Assembly: GCF_001640025.1 (NCBI RefSeq)
Contig: NC_031672.1
Span: 4,650,001 to 4,714,000 of the forward strand
Length of the DNA stretch: 64,000 bases
Reading direction: 5' to 3'
Source of the DNA: Sugiyamaella lignohabitans
Taxonomy: Eukaryota > Ascomycota > Dipodascomycetes > Dipodascales > Trichomonascaceae
Below, piece after piece: positions 10,657-23,300 of this stretch (position 1 is its first letter; each line of letters starts with the position of its first letter). The translations under genes and the position numbers were made by a program. The notes under the pieces were generated by a model. It had not been told where the DNA came from. It saw nothing but the letters and a program-made list of their open reading frames with translations, and ran no database searches.

Positions 10657-11334
10657 ATGTACTACGTCAAGAGGGCCATATACGGACCGGATCCGAAAGA
10701 ACAGAAACAGAAATGTAATGCTCTGATTCGGAAGAACCAGCGAGAGATCGATAAACAGCTGACGTCGCTGAACTCGCTGGAGATCAAGTCCAAATCCATG
10801 ATCAAAGCCGCTGCTAAACGTAATGACATGAAATCGGCACGAATGCTCGCCAAAGAAGTGTATAATATCAAGGGCCAGCGGTCACGACTGCACAAATCCA
10901 AAGCCCAACTTAATTCAGTGTCATTACAAGTGAACGAGGCATTTGCCATTCAGAAATTAGAAGGAAGCATGAAATCCAGTACAGGACTCATGAAAGAAGT
11001 TAACAGTCTTGTACGACTGCCTGAACTCATGGGGACCATGTCGGAACTGAGTCGAGAGCTCATGAAATCCGGTATCATTGACGAAATGGTTACTGATACT
11101 CTTGACACCATGGACGAGGCAGAGTTTCTCGAGGACAGCGAGGCCGAGGAAGAAGTCAATGCCATTCTCGACGAGATCATTGGCGGAAAAGTACAACAAG
11201 CAGGCCAAGTGCCTACCAAACTTCCCCAACAACTGGAACAGCCCGTTCTCGAGGAACCCGACGAGGAGGACGACGAGCACAACGAGGCTCTTCTCGACAG
11301 CATGCGCCAGCGTCTCAAGGCCCTTCAAAGCTAG
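10657..11334 (+). CDS. VPS24: ESCRT-III subunit Vps24/CHMP3
   Basis: 225 residues, the usual Snf7-family size. The N-terminal basic helix begins MYYVKRAIYGPDPKEQKQK, typical of Vps24 (xxxKxAIxGPDPKEQ). A long coiled-coil core follows, with MKEVNSLVRLPELMGTMSEL and LMKSGIIDEMVTDTLD highly characteristic of Vps24. The C-terminus is acidic and ends LLDSMRQRLKAL, a MIT-interacting (MIM1-type) motif that recruits Vps4. The protein co-assembles with Vps2 on endosomes to cap Snf7 filaments during multivesicular body formation. The ATG at 10657 gives the family-like N-terminus; the frame extends upstream but without an ATG. CTG at 11017-11019 encodes the conserved Leu of VRLPEL. Confidence 0.96.
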   Translation: MYYVKRAIYGPDPKEQKQKCNALIRKNQREIDKQLTSLNSLEIKSKSMIKAAAKRNDMKSARMLAKEVYNIKGQRSRLHKSKAQLNSVSLQVNEAFAIQKLEGSMKSSTGLMKEVNSLVRLPELMGTMSELSRELMKSGIIDEMVTDTLDTMDEAEFLEDSEAEEEVNAILDEIIGGKVQQAGQVPTKLPQQLEQPVLEEPDEEDDEHNEALLDSMRQRLKALQS

Positions 11335-11384
11335 CTTTCTCACGATATTTATACGACTCTATTCTGATATTTCCCGTGCCAGAC

Positions 11385-11447
11385 TGCCTCCGGCGGCTGG
11401 GGCTCTGCCCCAGACCCCGTGGCTCCTCTCGCTTCGCTCGAGTCGGG
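11385..11447 (+). repeat. Hairpin element, left arm (copy 8)
   Basis: Single arm, 50 nt after the VPS24 stop, ending at CTCGAGTCGGG. Confidence 0.92.
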
Positions 11448-11777
11448 ATTGGGGGCGACTGCCGCGCTAAGTGCCGGTAGTCAGTGGTTTTTCGGAGTTC
11501 TGATGACTCTGCAATTCGTTAAATTGGTTTTATGTAGTATGTAATGTTATACATTTTAGCTAGGGCTCTATAAATTCTTTAAGAACCGTTCGTGGACACT
11601 GGTTGTGTCAGGTCTACACTCAGTTCTGACGGTTCAGTGTGAATCGAATATCGGTAAAAATAAATTTCTAGGGCTAAACTGTGAATACTTGACTTACAGT
11701 AGGAATTGCCAGAGGAAAGTGGAGGGAATTTACCAGATCTGCTGAATATAAACGCATCATTCGCTCTCGGAAGGGAC

Positions 11778-11915
11778 TGCCTCTGGCAGTTGGGGCTCTG
11801 CCCCAGACCCCGTAGCTCCTGCTTGGCAGGAGATGGCTGGGAGCGCCGACGGAACGACTCGAGCGCAGCGAGAGGAGCAGCGGGGTCTGGGGCGGAGCCC
11901 CAGCCGCCAGAGGCA
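11778..11915. repeat. Palindromic hairpin element, two-armed copy 9
   Basis: Diverged full copy. The central hairpin is CTCCTGC-TTG-GCAGGAG (loop changed, stem kept). Ends are TGCCTCTGG and CCAGAGGCA, so the same change appears at both ends. Confidence 0.93.
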
Positions 11916-12391
11916 CAGTGGCCCGGAAAAATACCTATCACCGTTGATATCTCTGCACCCCTGACGATCCGTACATCAGGGGAATAACGTCGATTCGTGA
12001 TTGGGAGTTCGGGCACGGAAATGTTTCTATAAACGCAATGAATTTTTAACGTGCTATTTGGCTTGGTAACAGGCAGAATTGTTTATATAATGCTAGGATA
12101 GTTGGACAGTTGTTTAGCCAGATTGTATCTGTGCTGGTATTGTAGTGATCTCTTTATTATTTTGTTTTATAGGTATGGTTTGTGGTATTAACGGAAGTTT
12201 TAAGCTCAAAATAGAGAGCGGTTTAATTGATTTCTTTATTCTCTGGAGAATTTTGGGTCATATAATTTGGTCGGTGAATTCTTATGAGGTTTGGTAGCTT
12301 GGTGTGCCGCGCGAGCGCGTAGCGTGTATATGTCGTGAAGTTGTCAGATTCCCCCTGAGTTTCTGCGACTATTCGGTGCTGAAGAATAGAT

Positions 12392-15300
12392 ATGAGCATA
12401 GATGAACTGGATATTGGCGTTACAAAGGCCGCACCATCGTTGCTTGCCGATATCAAGCGGCTGCTAGGAGAACTGGAGAATCTAGGGGTTGATGAGAGCT
12501 CCGTCAAATTGTCTGAAAAGCTGCGTGCTTCTTTGGATCCGTTCCAGGAAGCTCCCCAATTGCTTGATCCCTTGCTTGAAAATGTGGTTTCACGATTGGC
12601 TGATGCGATTCTCGATATAATTACTGCTGATGATTCAAGAACGGTGAATGAATGGCCATTTGAAATTCTATATACACTTTGCAAGGTCAGAGGGTACAAA
12701 ACGGTGTGTCAATTTCTGCCACCCCAGGTCACCCTTCTTGAAGATGTCGTATCTGCACTTGATGAGGATGAACCAATGGGAAATGGTGCCAAAAATGAAC
12801 AAGATGTTGTGAAACAACAGGATCAGAGTCAGATTTCTGGTATAGAGGAGTCGGGTCCTGCCAAGTTCCGTCCGGTAACCTGGCAGCAGAGGTACAGTCT
12901 GCTGTTATGGTTATCAATTCTTGTGCTGGCACCATTTGATCTCGATACTTTCGGACCAGAAATTCAGACTAAGCTTTATACTGTGGCCAAGAAATATATT
13001 TCAGTGCCGGGGAAAGAACGAGATGCTGCTATTCTGGTCATGTCGCGTCTGGTGACCCGGTCCGATACTATAGATGTCCTGTTACCTCTATTGTTCGGGG
13101 ACATTTCTGAAATATTCGACTTGCGGCCCTCTAATGATGAGAATAATGGCAACTCATCTATAACGACGGACTATGTGTCTAATGCTGCCTTTTTCGGAAG
13201 GCTTGGGGCTCTTCAGACTACCGCTATGGTGTTTCAGCTTGTTCCTCATAACAAACACATAAGCGACCAACTAAGTTCGCTGTATGATACATTTCTGCAG
13301 AAAATACTTTTAAATGAGACGGAAGCTAAAGGTGCAATGGGCGCAAGCACCTTTGATAAGTTGAAAGTCAAGAACCTTGGGAGGATAGCCATATTGCTAC
13401 TCTCACAGGTAGAGAGTGGTAAGGCCGGCACTAGAGAAGATCATTATTTTGATTACATAGAAGAGATTATCGGTGAGCTGCTGAAATTCTTATCCAATAA
13501 GGATACTCTAGTGAGATATAGCACCTCGAAGGCCATTTCTCGCATTGTTCAGAGACTCCCGTCGGAAGATTTCAAACTTGACGTCATTGATGCTGTATTA
13601 TCCACTATGGATAATGGTTCCGACAATATGGTACCATCTGTTTCATTTCGATCATTATCGGCTTTCTTTGATCAGAAATCACCCTCTTCATGGCATGGTG
13701 CGCTACTTTGTATAGCCGAAATGCTAAGAAGGAATCTTCTCGTCCCTAGATTGCATTTTACGAGACTTACAAAGATACTAAACCTCTCTCTTCGTTTTGA
13801 ACAACAGAAGCTGACATATTCATTGGGTGACAATGTTAGAGACGCTAGCTGTTACGCATGCTGGTCATTATTTAGAGTCTATCAGAATATTGATAATTCT
13901 GTGATAGATGCCCTTTTCCGTGATTTGGTGAATCTTGCATGTTATGATCCCGAAGTCAATATTCGTAGAGCTGCCTCTGCTGCTTTACAGGAAGGTGTTG
14001 GTCGACAAGGAGGGTGTAATGGTTCGGTGGAGAAACAGGTCGGACTAGTGCAAACTATAGAATATTTCAAAATAGGATTACGGTCCAGATCATATCTAGA
14101 AGTAGTACTTCAAATCTACGACCTCGGTTTCAGTTCGGTAGTTGATTATGCTTTGGAGAGAACTGTTTGTAACTGGGACCCGGCGATTCGGCGACTCAGT
14201 GCAGTGTCATTAAGATTATTGGCAGAAAATAGCATGTATTCGGATAGAAATGGTGTCGATTCTGGACATAACATTGTGTCAGACACGATAATCAAGGCAC
14301 TGTTGGAGATGTATGATGATAGGGATATTGATATTAGACATGGCGTGGTCTACACTTTAGGGGAAGTACTTGGAAGTGAAAAACATCTGTCAGACATCAA
14401 TAGTGTTGTAGACAGCAACCAAATAACGAATATCTTACATGGATTTTCAGAATCCGATCTGAGGCAAGATAATGAAGTTCTTAATAGTGATGCCTTTCTA
14501 CATCTCGCCAAGTGTTTTGTTCAACACAATGTAAAAGGATACGATGAACAGGATATGATTAACAAGCTCACTATATGTATGGAGCTGAATGATAAGAATG
14601 TAGCTAATGGTGTTAGTGAAATCATGAAATGTTTTCAAAACACAAATCACACTGTAAATGCCATTACACCAGCAGTACTTGACAAATGGATCCAGAGAAT
14701 GATGGCTGGTAAAAGTACATTTGCACTGGCCCTCGGTCTGGTGAGTAATCTACCTACAGGAGAATTGCAGAAAGTGCTGGATGCCCTTGTTAGTGTCATT
14801 AAAGGGAATAGCAATGTGGTTGTGAAAGATCTATCCACTAGAGCGCAAGCAGTCCACAGTCTAGGTGAGCTATTTATCGCTCTGGACTCAGAAGACCGTT
14901 TGGATTTCCTTGTGGATAATTATTTTGATGCTTTAGTATTTGCGCTGAACGACTATACTGTCGATTCCAGGGGTGATGTTGGTTCCTGGGTACGTGGAGC
15001 TGCTATACAAGAAAGCACAAAACTATATAGCAGCCAACGGGCAACTGAAGCGTTTCGAAATGCGGTTGTCAGACGATTATTGGGAATGAGCGTTGAGATA
15101 CTGCTCAAATTGAGAGTATGTGCAGTCGAGCATCTGAAACAATTACCTCTTTCGATGCCACAGCTCAAACATATCGTAGACACCATCTCAGGAGAGTATG
15201 AACGTTCAGCAAAGGTCCTATACTCACATATGACACAGATCTTTGCTCTTGAGCTCGATCCAGCCTCGTCTACTGAGTTTATGATTAGTTATATTAGTGC

Positions 15301-15940
15301 TGCTGGTGCCCAACATGTGAGTGAAGACACACTTCGAGGGTCCTTAGGGGCACTTGTAAACTACCTTCGAAAACTGTCTCCTGAGGGGATTCAACTCTTC
15401 CTAACTCAGTTATCTGACATCATCGATGTGAAGCGATATGGATCACAGACCGTCATTTGTGCCTTGAGAGTACTAGCTCATATTCTCAATAGCGGACTGC
15501 TTCTCAGTCTGTACGCCAAAGACAACAAGCAGGAAGTGATTAAAAGGCTGTACATTCGGACCTTTAACGCTCACATCAACACCAAGCAGCTGCCCCGTAT
15601 TTCCGCTGCAATAGAGGTATTCTCTGGACTTGCCCGCTTGGGTCATCATGAGTCGACGCGACGTCTCGCTGTGCTATGTAACCACATCTTCCCACTAGTC
15701 AGAGTTGGTGCTGCCGAAAGTCTTCGAGAAGTGCTCGTAACCCTACTAGAAGACGATACTGGCGAACTCGATGAAGACTCCATTGCCGAGTCCATCGATA
15801 TTCTAGAAGAAGCCGAATGGTAAGTACCACTGATCAAGCACCATCAACTGGGGCATAAAACTAACCAAACCAGGGCCAGCAAAGACTTCAAAGCTCCAGC
15901 TGACAGCGTCCAAAGCCATGTGAAGGACCTGTTGGCATGA
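12392..15940 (+). CDS. CIN1: Tubulin-folding cofactor D
   Basis: Two exons, 12392-15819 and 15874-15940 (54-nt intron, GTAAGT donor, CTAACCAAACCAG acceptor); the join restores ...EEAEWASKDFKAPADS and a natural stop. 1164 residues, about the size of TBCD and larger than S. cerevisiae Cin1 (about 1014). Diagnostic segments are VRGYKTVCQFLP and RYSLLLWLSILVLAPFDL in the N-terminal HEAT region, DPEVNIRRAASAALQE in the middle, and DIRHGVVYTLGEVL further on. The protein is a HEAT-repeat chaperone that captures beta-tubulin and, with cofactors C and E, assembles tubulin heterodimers. Converges with the EAF gene. Confidence 0.95.
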
Positions 15941-15983
15941 CCTCTGTAATATTTATTGATCTTTCTTATCTCGGGGTCGGGTG

Positions 15984-16123
15984 TGCCTCCGGCGGCTGGG
16001 GCTCCGCCCCAGACCCTGGTTGCTCCTGCTTCGCAGGAGTTTCGCCGGGACCGTGGACGAACCGACTCGAGCGCAGCGAGAGGAGCCACAGGGTCTGGGG
16101 CAGAGCCCCAGCCGCCGGAGGCA
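15984..16123. repeat. Palindromic hairpin element, two-armed copy 10
   Basis: Full copy centred in the gap between the convergent cofactor D and EAF genes: 43 nt from one stop and 63 nt from the other. Confidence 0.95.
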
Positions 16124-16186
16124 GGCCCGGTCCGTGCAATTGTGGATAATGCGAATAAAATAAAAATGGATATAAATAAGAGGTCT

Positions 16187-17530
16187 TTACTCCTCTTCGC
16201 TTGATGACAGGTCGTCCTCTTCGGGCCGTCGGCCAGACACAAATCCCCGTAGACTAATAGGGCCTGTGGATGGTGGGCCCTGGCCTTGAAGGGCTGGCGA
16301 GGATACAAGACTCGATGCAGACTGCCGTGGGTTTCTCTCGATAATTGTCACTCTGTTAACCCCGTCGTCTTCGTCGCTCTCCTCACTGTCTTGGTCGTTA
16401 TTCTGGCCTCCTGAAACTTCTCGGTGTATGGCGTTGGTGCTGCCGTTACTATTGGAATCGTCTTCAAGCGACTCTTCTAACTCGTTGGCGAGAGCACCTA
16501 ATAAATCATCGTCATCATCGTCGTCATAGTCATTATCGTCGTTTTCATTGCCACGAGTGCTGCTGTCAACATCGGCCATGGCTATATCTTCGTCATCGTC
16601 AATTGCGATGGTCTCGGGCTGCTTCTCGGTCTTTCTGGGAAGTGATTTAGATGCTACTCGCGGGGCTCGCTTTGGTTTTGTCGTCGTAGATGATGTTGAC
16701 GAGGGTACCGATTTCTTGGCTGTTGTCTGTCTAGCAGTGTTCTTATTAGTTGTTGAATTAGTTGAACGAGATGCTGCTTGTCCTTGTGTCTTTGTCGATG
16801 TTGAAGTTGAATTTGTGCTTCCGGTTGGTACTGGTGATGGTACATTCAGCTCATGATGCGATGTGTTAGATTCTGGAGGAGACACTCGACCGATTGGTGA
16901 AGCTGATCCAGAATCTGATCTTGATATTGACCGAGATGCCGTCCGGGCATGGCCATGTGTGGTAGAGCTGTGAGCTGGAGATCCTGATCCTCCACTTGGA
17001 GAAGGAGCTGGCGGCGATGGTGTATCTTGTGACGAAGATGAAGATGTTGGTAGAACTAAGCTATTGGAAGCTTGAGTTTTCTTGGACTTTTCTCGACTTG
17101 GATTCACTCGAAGTGTAAAGTCCAACTGATGCAATTTGAACGACCCACTTTTCGGGTCGTATACCAGAACACAATCTACATCTTTGCCAGCTGTAGCTTG
17201 ACCCCGAAATATATGGCTTTCAGGTCCAGCATCTTCAATAACAAAATCTTCTTTATCTCTCGATAGATTTAGTTTAGATGACGGTCCTAATGAATCTGGT
17301 CTAAAGGAATCTGACTTGTTAGTCCCTCCACTCTCATACCTAAAAGCTTTTATCACTATTGTCAAAATACCAGCAATCATCAAATACTAGTACTTACATC
17401 GAAGAGAAAATACATCGACAGCTGGTGTAGCCGGTGTATTTGTCGCTGTACTCTGTTTCTTTTTCAGTTTAGATAGCAGCTTTGGGTCTACAGTGACATC
17501 AAAGTCGCCTTTTGTTGATGCAAAATCCAT
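16187..17530 (-). CDS. ELL-associated factor (EAF) family elongation factor
   Basis: Exon 1 is 17530-17398 and ends at a GTAAGT donor; exon 2 begins at 17346 (acceptor AAAAG) or 17355 (acceptor AATAG), both in frame, giving 430 or 433 residues. The N-terminal 130 residues fit the EAF domain: FSLR, then a basic-aromatic segment and FRPDSLG, then ESHIFRGQATAGKDVDCVLVYDPKSGSFKLHQL, where human EAF has [29 protein letters not shown]. The rest is Ser/Thr/Pro-rich with acidic patches (DDDDDDD; EEESDEDDG-like) and ends SSSEEE. EAF proteins partner ELL-type RNA polymerase II elongation factors in the nucleus. S. cerevisiae has no EAF; S. pombe does. Confidence 0.8.
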
Positions 17531-18359
17531 GATGCTAAAGCTTGATGCTAATAATGATTCAGATAAATTCGGAAATGTCAAAATCAATGCCAATAACTGT
17601 CAATGGTCCTGGATAAATGTCGCCTGTGAATAATCAGGCCGGATGATAAATCTGTGATATTCGGTACCCACGATAGGTTTTATTATGGTTCAATCTGTGG
17701 TTCCTTTTTTGCTTTTGCTTTTCTTATTGCTTTTCTTATTACTCAGTTGAGACGGCAACTCGATAAATAACCAGATATACTATAGTCCACTGGATCTGAA
17801 TCAAATGATACGGGATGAGATGTGGGCCGCCATGTGATATTGGCTGCCTCTGGTCTGTTAGTAGCTGTATGCTTCACTGGGTGGGTATGGGCCTTGATAT
17901 CTCCTGCTGCGTTACCCCGGAACCCGTTCTGCAGCAGGCCGTTACTGGTGAGTCGATTCGTGCTCTGCAGGTGCCGGAAATTGCAAACCATAAGTGTGAG
18001 CTTTTGACAGAGATCGATTTAAATGGAAATAGAATTTCAACTCAACTTGAATAAAGTCTAGAAATATTTGTACGAGTAAGAAGGTAGTACCGTACTACAA
18101 GTTAATATGGATTAATTTATCTGAATTTTGTACTAAATTTTAAAATAATTTGTATAAAATAGTTTATAGCGACAGTACCTGTGGCTATTACATGATCAGA
18201 CAGACGGATATTGGGAATATGTAATGCAAATTGCTCCCTGCATAGATCCCGTATGAAAATATATATGAAAATCGAAATGTATTGCAGCACCAGATGGTGA
18301 TATAAGTTACGGTGCGTTATAAAAGAATCTGCACCTGAGCTAGCAACGACCCATTGCGG
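17531..18359. other. Divergent promoter region, EAF and CCA1
   Basis: 830 bp, AT-rich, without any hairpin element copy and without supported genes. Confidence 0.55.
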
Positions 18360-20057
18360 ATGTTGTTGCGGTCTAATTTGAGTGGGTTATATAGAAAAAT
18401 TATCAGGCATTCAACACATTCCTCATTTGCATCAACTTTTCGCCAGATTCATCCCCGTTATCGGACCATGGCAACTACCAATTCCGACACTGGTTCTCAT
18501 GCCAATGCCAGTACTGGTGTAGGTCATGACAACCAACCATTACCAGTTATCGCGCTTGATCCTACTGAACAGAAGATCAGAGATCTGCTAGTGAAATTCT
18601 CAAGTGTGTTTGAGAAATCCGAGAAAAATAAAAGAGAAGATGGTGGTGCAGACTCTAAAGAACCTGTGGTGCTTCGGATTACTGGTGGTTGGGTTAGAGA
18701 TAAACTACTAGGGAAAGCCTCTCATGATATTGATATTGCTATTAATACCTCTACTGGACTTGTTTTTGCTGAAGCACTTAACGAATATATTACTGAAAAT
18801 GCACAGGTCTTGGGACTTGAGGCTCGTTCAATTCACAAGATCGAAAAGAACCCAGAAAAGTCGAAACATTTGGAAACTGCCACTACTAAATTATATGATT
18901 TAGACATAGATTTTGTCAACCTACGTGCTGAGGAGTATGCTGGAGATTCACGAATTCCTACTGTTCGATTCGGGACTCCTGAGGAAGATGCATATAGACG
19001 AGATGCGACACTCAATGCGTTGTTTTATAATTTACAGGAGCAAAAAGTGGAAGACTTTACAGGACGAGGATTACAAGATCTTCGAGATGGAATCTTGCGA
19101 ACTCCCTTACCATCTTTTGTGACATTTGATGAAGATCCATTGCGTGTGTTGAGACTCATTCGGTTTTCCAGCACCTTTGGGTTTGAGATTGAAGAATCCG
19201 CAACTCAGGCAATGTCCGACCCTCGAATAAGGTTGGCGCTTATCCGCAAAATCAGTCGTGAAAGAGTTGGTACCGAGGTGGGAAAAATCCTTCGTAGCAG
19301 CAATCCCGCAAAGGGTCTTAATGAGATTGCCGAACTGGGTCTTGAGGATTCTATTTTCTTACTCCTAGATGCATATAAACCAAAAGGTTTTGAAGCACCA
19401 CCATCTCAATTAATACCATGTGTAAAAGTTCTTGATGAGCTTGTAAAGTCGACTCCTGAACAACTACACCCAGAACTCCGAAGTGCTAATATTCTCAACT
19501 CTCCAAGTCTATGGCTAGCATCAGCTCTGAACCACTGGGGAACAATTCAAGCTATAGATGAAAAGAAAAAGCCAGCTTCCGCTGTCAGCTTGATAATCAG
19601 AGACGGACTCAAACTTCCCAATAATGAGGGTAAGCTTGTTTCGGACTTATATGCCCTAGAAACGGCCGTACAAGAGGCTGCCAGCAATTTTGAGACATTG
19701 TCTCGAAAGGATCTTGGCGTACTGATTAGAAAATGTGACCAACATTGGAGACTATATTTTGTGTTTGCCATGATCAAGCAGCTAATGGCCGAAAACTCCA
19801 ATGCCAATGAGATCTTTGCTAACTACTCTAGCCTCATTGACAAAGTGTATGCCTTTGACGTAGCCGACGCCTGGGCCTTGAAGCCACTTGTCAATGGCAA
19901 ACAAATTCAACAGGCCTTTGGTCTTCGAAAAGGTGGCCCTTATCTTGCTGAAACACTCAACTCTCTGATTGAATATCAGCTTGCCAATCCAGGAGTTTCC
20001 GAGGCCGAATGTCTTGACTACATCATGACATTAAAATGTAAATATGTATCTGCATAA
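18360..20057 (+). CDS. CCA1: tRNA nucleotidyltransferase (CCA-adding enzyme)
   Basis: 565 residues from the first ATG at 18360. Class II nucleotidyltransferase motifs are all present: motif A GGWVRDKLLG with SHDIDIAI (metal-binding DxD), RRDATLNALFYNL (motif B/C region), FDEDPLRVLRLIRF (motif D, template EDxxR-like) and SRERVGTEV (motif E). It adds or repairs the 3' CCA of tRNAs. The first 37 residues are basic and free of acidic residues (MLLRSNLSGLYRKIIRH), typical of a mitochondrial leader; a second in-frame ATG (residue 38, MATTNSD) would give a cytosolic/nuclear form. Yeast CCA1 is known to use alternative starts this way, so dual targeting is likely here too. Confidence 0.95.
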   Translation: MLLRSNLSGLYRKIIRHSTHSSFASTFRQIHPRYRTMATTNSDTGSHANASTGVGHDNQPLPVIALDPTEQKIRDLLVKFSSVFEKSEKNKREDGGADSKEPVVLRITGGWVRDKLLGKASHDIDIAINTSTGLVFAEALNEYITENAQVLGLEARSIHKIEKNPEKSKHLETATTKLYDLDIDFVNLRAEEYAGDSRIPTVRFGTPEEDAYRRDATLNALFYNLQEQKVEDFTGRGLQDLRDGILRTPLPSFVTFDEDPLRVLRLIRFSSTFGFEIEESATQAMSDPRIRLALIRKISRERVGTEVGKILRSSNPAKGLNEIAELGLEDSIFLLLDAYKPKGFEAPPSQLIPCVKVLDELVKSTPEQLHPELRSANILNSPSLWLASALNHWGTIQAIDEKKKPASAVSLIIRDGLKLPNNEGKLVSDLYALETAVQEAASNFETLSRKDLGVLIRKCDQHWRLYFVFAMIKQLMAENSNANEIFANYSSLIDKVYAFDVADAWALKPLVNGKQIQQAFGLRKGGPYLAETLNSLIEYQLANPGVSEAECLDYIMTLKCKYVSA

Positions 20058-20148
20058 GACTACCATGAATACTAATGATAAAGATCTCAACCAATGCTCT
20101 TGTGCCATTCAAAACCGAATAATATTATCAGAAGTGGGACCCCTGACC

Positions 20149-20209
20149 CGACTCGAGCGCAGCGAGAGGAGCAGCGGGGTCTGGGGCGGAGCCCCAGCCG
20201 CCGGAGGCA
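20149..20209 (-). repeat. Hairpin element, right arm (copy 11)
   Basis: Single arm almost exactly midway between the stops of the convergent CCA1 and chitin synthase genes (91 and 95 nt away). Confidence 0.93.
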
Positions 20210-20304
20210 GAGTGGTGAGAGAACATAAAGATACAGATTAAATATACAGATGTGTGAGCGTAGTCCAATCAAATACAACAACAATATACATAAGAGTGGA
20301 GAGA

Positions 20305-23300
20305 TCATCTCTTTGAAAAGCATACCTTGAACCAACTGCGAGTGCAGAACACGACGTTACCTACCAGTCTGAAAATAGCAATAACGGCATTGGACCAGAG
20401 CAAAAATGCGAAGAAATAGGTAGTACGATGACTGACTGAAGCAGTGATACCAACTTCATTAGCATTAGTCGAAGTGATACCTAAAATCAGAGCTAAATTG
20501 CTGAAAATCCACAGAATGATCAGATTGGTACGGAAACTCTTGTACTCGTCGTCGTTGCTCTTCTTTTCCACACTCTTTTCGGCTACATACGGAGCCAGTG
20601 CGCGATCCACAATCTGCTGGAACTGTTGGTCGAGATAGCCTTGAGGACGCTCGATTTCTTCGACAACTGCAGTAAGACCATCACTATCCTTCTTTGATTG
20701 TGCAACAGGCAATGCGTCGACCTTGTCAGATCCCTTGGTACCCCAAGAAACATCGTGCCAGTTACAGAACGCATAAACATTGAGGATATTGACGAAACTT
20801 GGCATAAGGAACATGTACTGCAGGAAACTGTGGAATACGTGCCAAGGATCGAGGTACAGGAAACCAGAAACAATGTACAAACCAAAAGTCGAGCCGAGGG
20901 CCACAATAATTAAACTTGTGATTGATGTGAAGAAATTACTGAAGAACTCGCTGACCGAACTAATGGGCTGTTCAGTGAACGCAGTTGCTGCCAAATAGAA
21001 TGAAATGGCTACAACATAGAACTGAATGATACCGAAAGCGACAATCGAAACGTAGTAACTCCATTTAGAACCTTTAGGTCTGTTTCCTAGAGCCAACAAG
21101 AAAGACAAAATAACAAAAGAAGCATACAAATATTTCAATACCAGTGCTATGATGTTGCTGACGTCCTTGGCAAATGGGAAACTCTTTGCATCGGAGCTGC
21201 CACCAAAGGCATTTGGGTCAGCAGCCAATTGCATAATGACTGTAGTGGTAAGGTAATAAGAAGCCAGCGAGAACCAGGATAACACCAATTGAACCATGTT
21301 ATAGAGCAGTTGAATATGCAAGAACAACATACGAAGAGGATTATGGCCAGACTTGTAAATTCTGCCAAAATGCATCACACTATAAATGGAAGCAGCAAAA
21401 GAACCATTGAGCCAACGACGACGTTGACTGATGAACTCAGCAACACCTTCAGGAACATCAGTCTCAGCTTTGGATGCCTTGACATAAGTCAAGTGCCACT
21501 TGTCACCTGCTTTGAAAGTGACCTCGAAACACAAGATACGATCCTCGGCCAAGAACATATTTTTCTTGAAAATATTCATACCATCAATACCCTTTTTGCC
21601 CAACCGACTAGCAAGAGTATGGTCACCATGGAAATATTGTTCGAGGGGTCTTCCACGAATGGCTTCATATCTATATGCAGAAAAGGCACCGGGTAAGACC
21701 GAGATGAATCCAAAAGTCGATTCCAAGGGCTTGTCAAGGATATTGGAGATTTTATACTCGAAGTTTTGTGCAGCAATAAGTGGGTTGAGCAAGAGCTTGT
21801 AGTTTTTACCCAACATGGCGTGAATTTCACCACAGGCACCACCAACGTTCTTGTTGTTATAAAATGCTTGCCAAAGGGCAATAATCGATTTGGGAGCTGG
21901 CTTGGTACCAGCATCAAGTAAAATACACACTTCTGGGTTCAGCATTCGGCCGAAAGCGTTGAAAAGCCAACGGTGAGAATTGATTTTCTTGGAGTTCTTT
22001 TGCTTCAAACAGAAAATGAACTGGACAGGAGGGAGTGAAGAATCGTTGTTTTCAGCTGGTCTGAGAAGCTGGTTGCTAGGAGTAACACATAATTGAGTGG
22101 TATACTCGAAAATATGCGCCACTGTCTCTCTTCCATCAACCATTTTCTTTAGTCTATCAGGCTGGTAAACACCAATGGTGGTTAAAACATCAAGAACGTT
22201 GTCATCACAAGGATCAATACCGTCCATGATTAAGGTAACAACAATCTTTTGCCATGCAGGGCCGCCATTGTTCCAGAATTGGGATTTTTTTATTTTACAG
22301 ATGTTTCTGATGTTCTGCATGATACCGTACAAGGTACGAGTAGTGAGGTTTTTATCTTCCTAGAATGGGGGTTAGTATGGGCTTTCGTGGAGCTCAACAA
22401 ACCAGTATACTTACATTATAATAGGTGACAGCGATGAGAAGTTCGGTGTGACGTTTCTCTTCAGCAACACGAAGACTGTAACCATTTTTGACAGTAAACT
22501 CATCTGGATCACAGGTAGCAGCAGTATATCTCATGTGGGTAAATTCTTTGCTGCCGCTTTCAGGATCACGATATTTAGGCAGGATCGAGGATTTGATTGC
22601 AGTAGGAACAGGATAATCCGTCGAGAATACCTTACCTTTGACAAGATTGACCTTTCTAGTGGGCAATCTCTTTAAACCACTATTCGATCGAGTTGGTTCA
22701 GGAGGAGGTTGAAGCTGGTCAAGAGGCTGATTTTGAGTTTGGTCGCCAAAGTATGGAGCTGGCTCGTTGTTTAGAGTATCAGCAGACAGTTCGCCAGACG
22801 AGTTGTCAAATCTGTAATTAGGATAAGGAGCGATTTCGACAGCGGGGAAACCAGTAATACCGCCAATAGGCTCAAACCCACCAGTGGTCTCACTAATATC
22901 ATCGGGATACGGGAGAGCTGGTCGTGGAGGAGGTGGATAGTTTCCGTGATATGGTTCTTGAGTTAATGGTTGATTGTCATCATAGTTGTAGGTATCGTCC
23001 ATAGCTGGATCATGGGTCGACAGATCATACATGGGATAAGAATTGTCCTGATGACCATCGTCATGGTCAGGAAGATAGGTCTGACTCAAATCACCAGTAT
23101 ATGGCGATTGATAGACAGACTGAGGAGCCGAGTCAAACGGGTTTAAATTGTTATTGTGCACAGATCCAGAGTATGGGGTGTAGTTACCTACCGAGGGGTC
23201 GACAGAAGGCGGTGTATAACTGTTGTCATATGGAGAAGCGACTCTTGGAGGGGGGTTAATATGACCCTGGTTGGGTGACAGATAGGAATGAGCATCTGAA

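Larger units (their letters stand above)
11335..12391. other. Intergenic region between VPS24 and tubulin cofactor D gene
   Basis: 1.06 kb with one left arm (11385) and one two-armed copy (11778) of the hairpin element; the rest is AT-rich and without a supported gene. Confidence 0.6.

Noticed and set aside
20060..20305. Extra 3' exon for the chitin synthase after a GTATGC
   Set aside because: No CTAAC-type branch site with acceptor gives a family-like tail; the terminus already ends where class II enzymes usually do.
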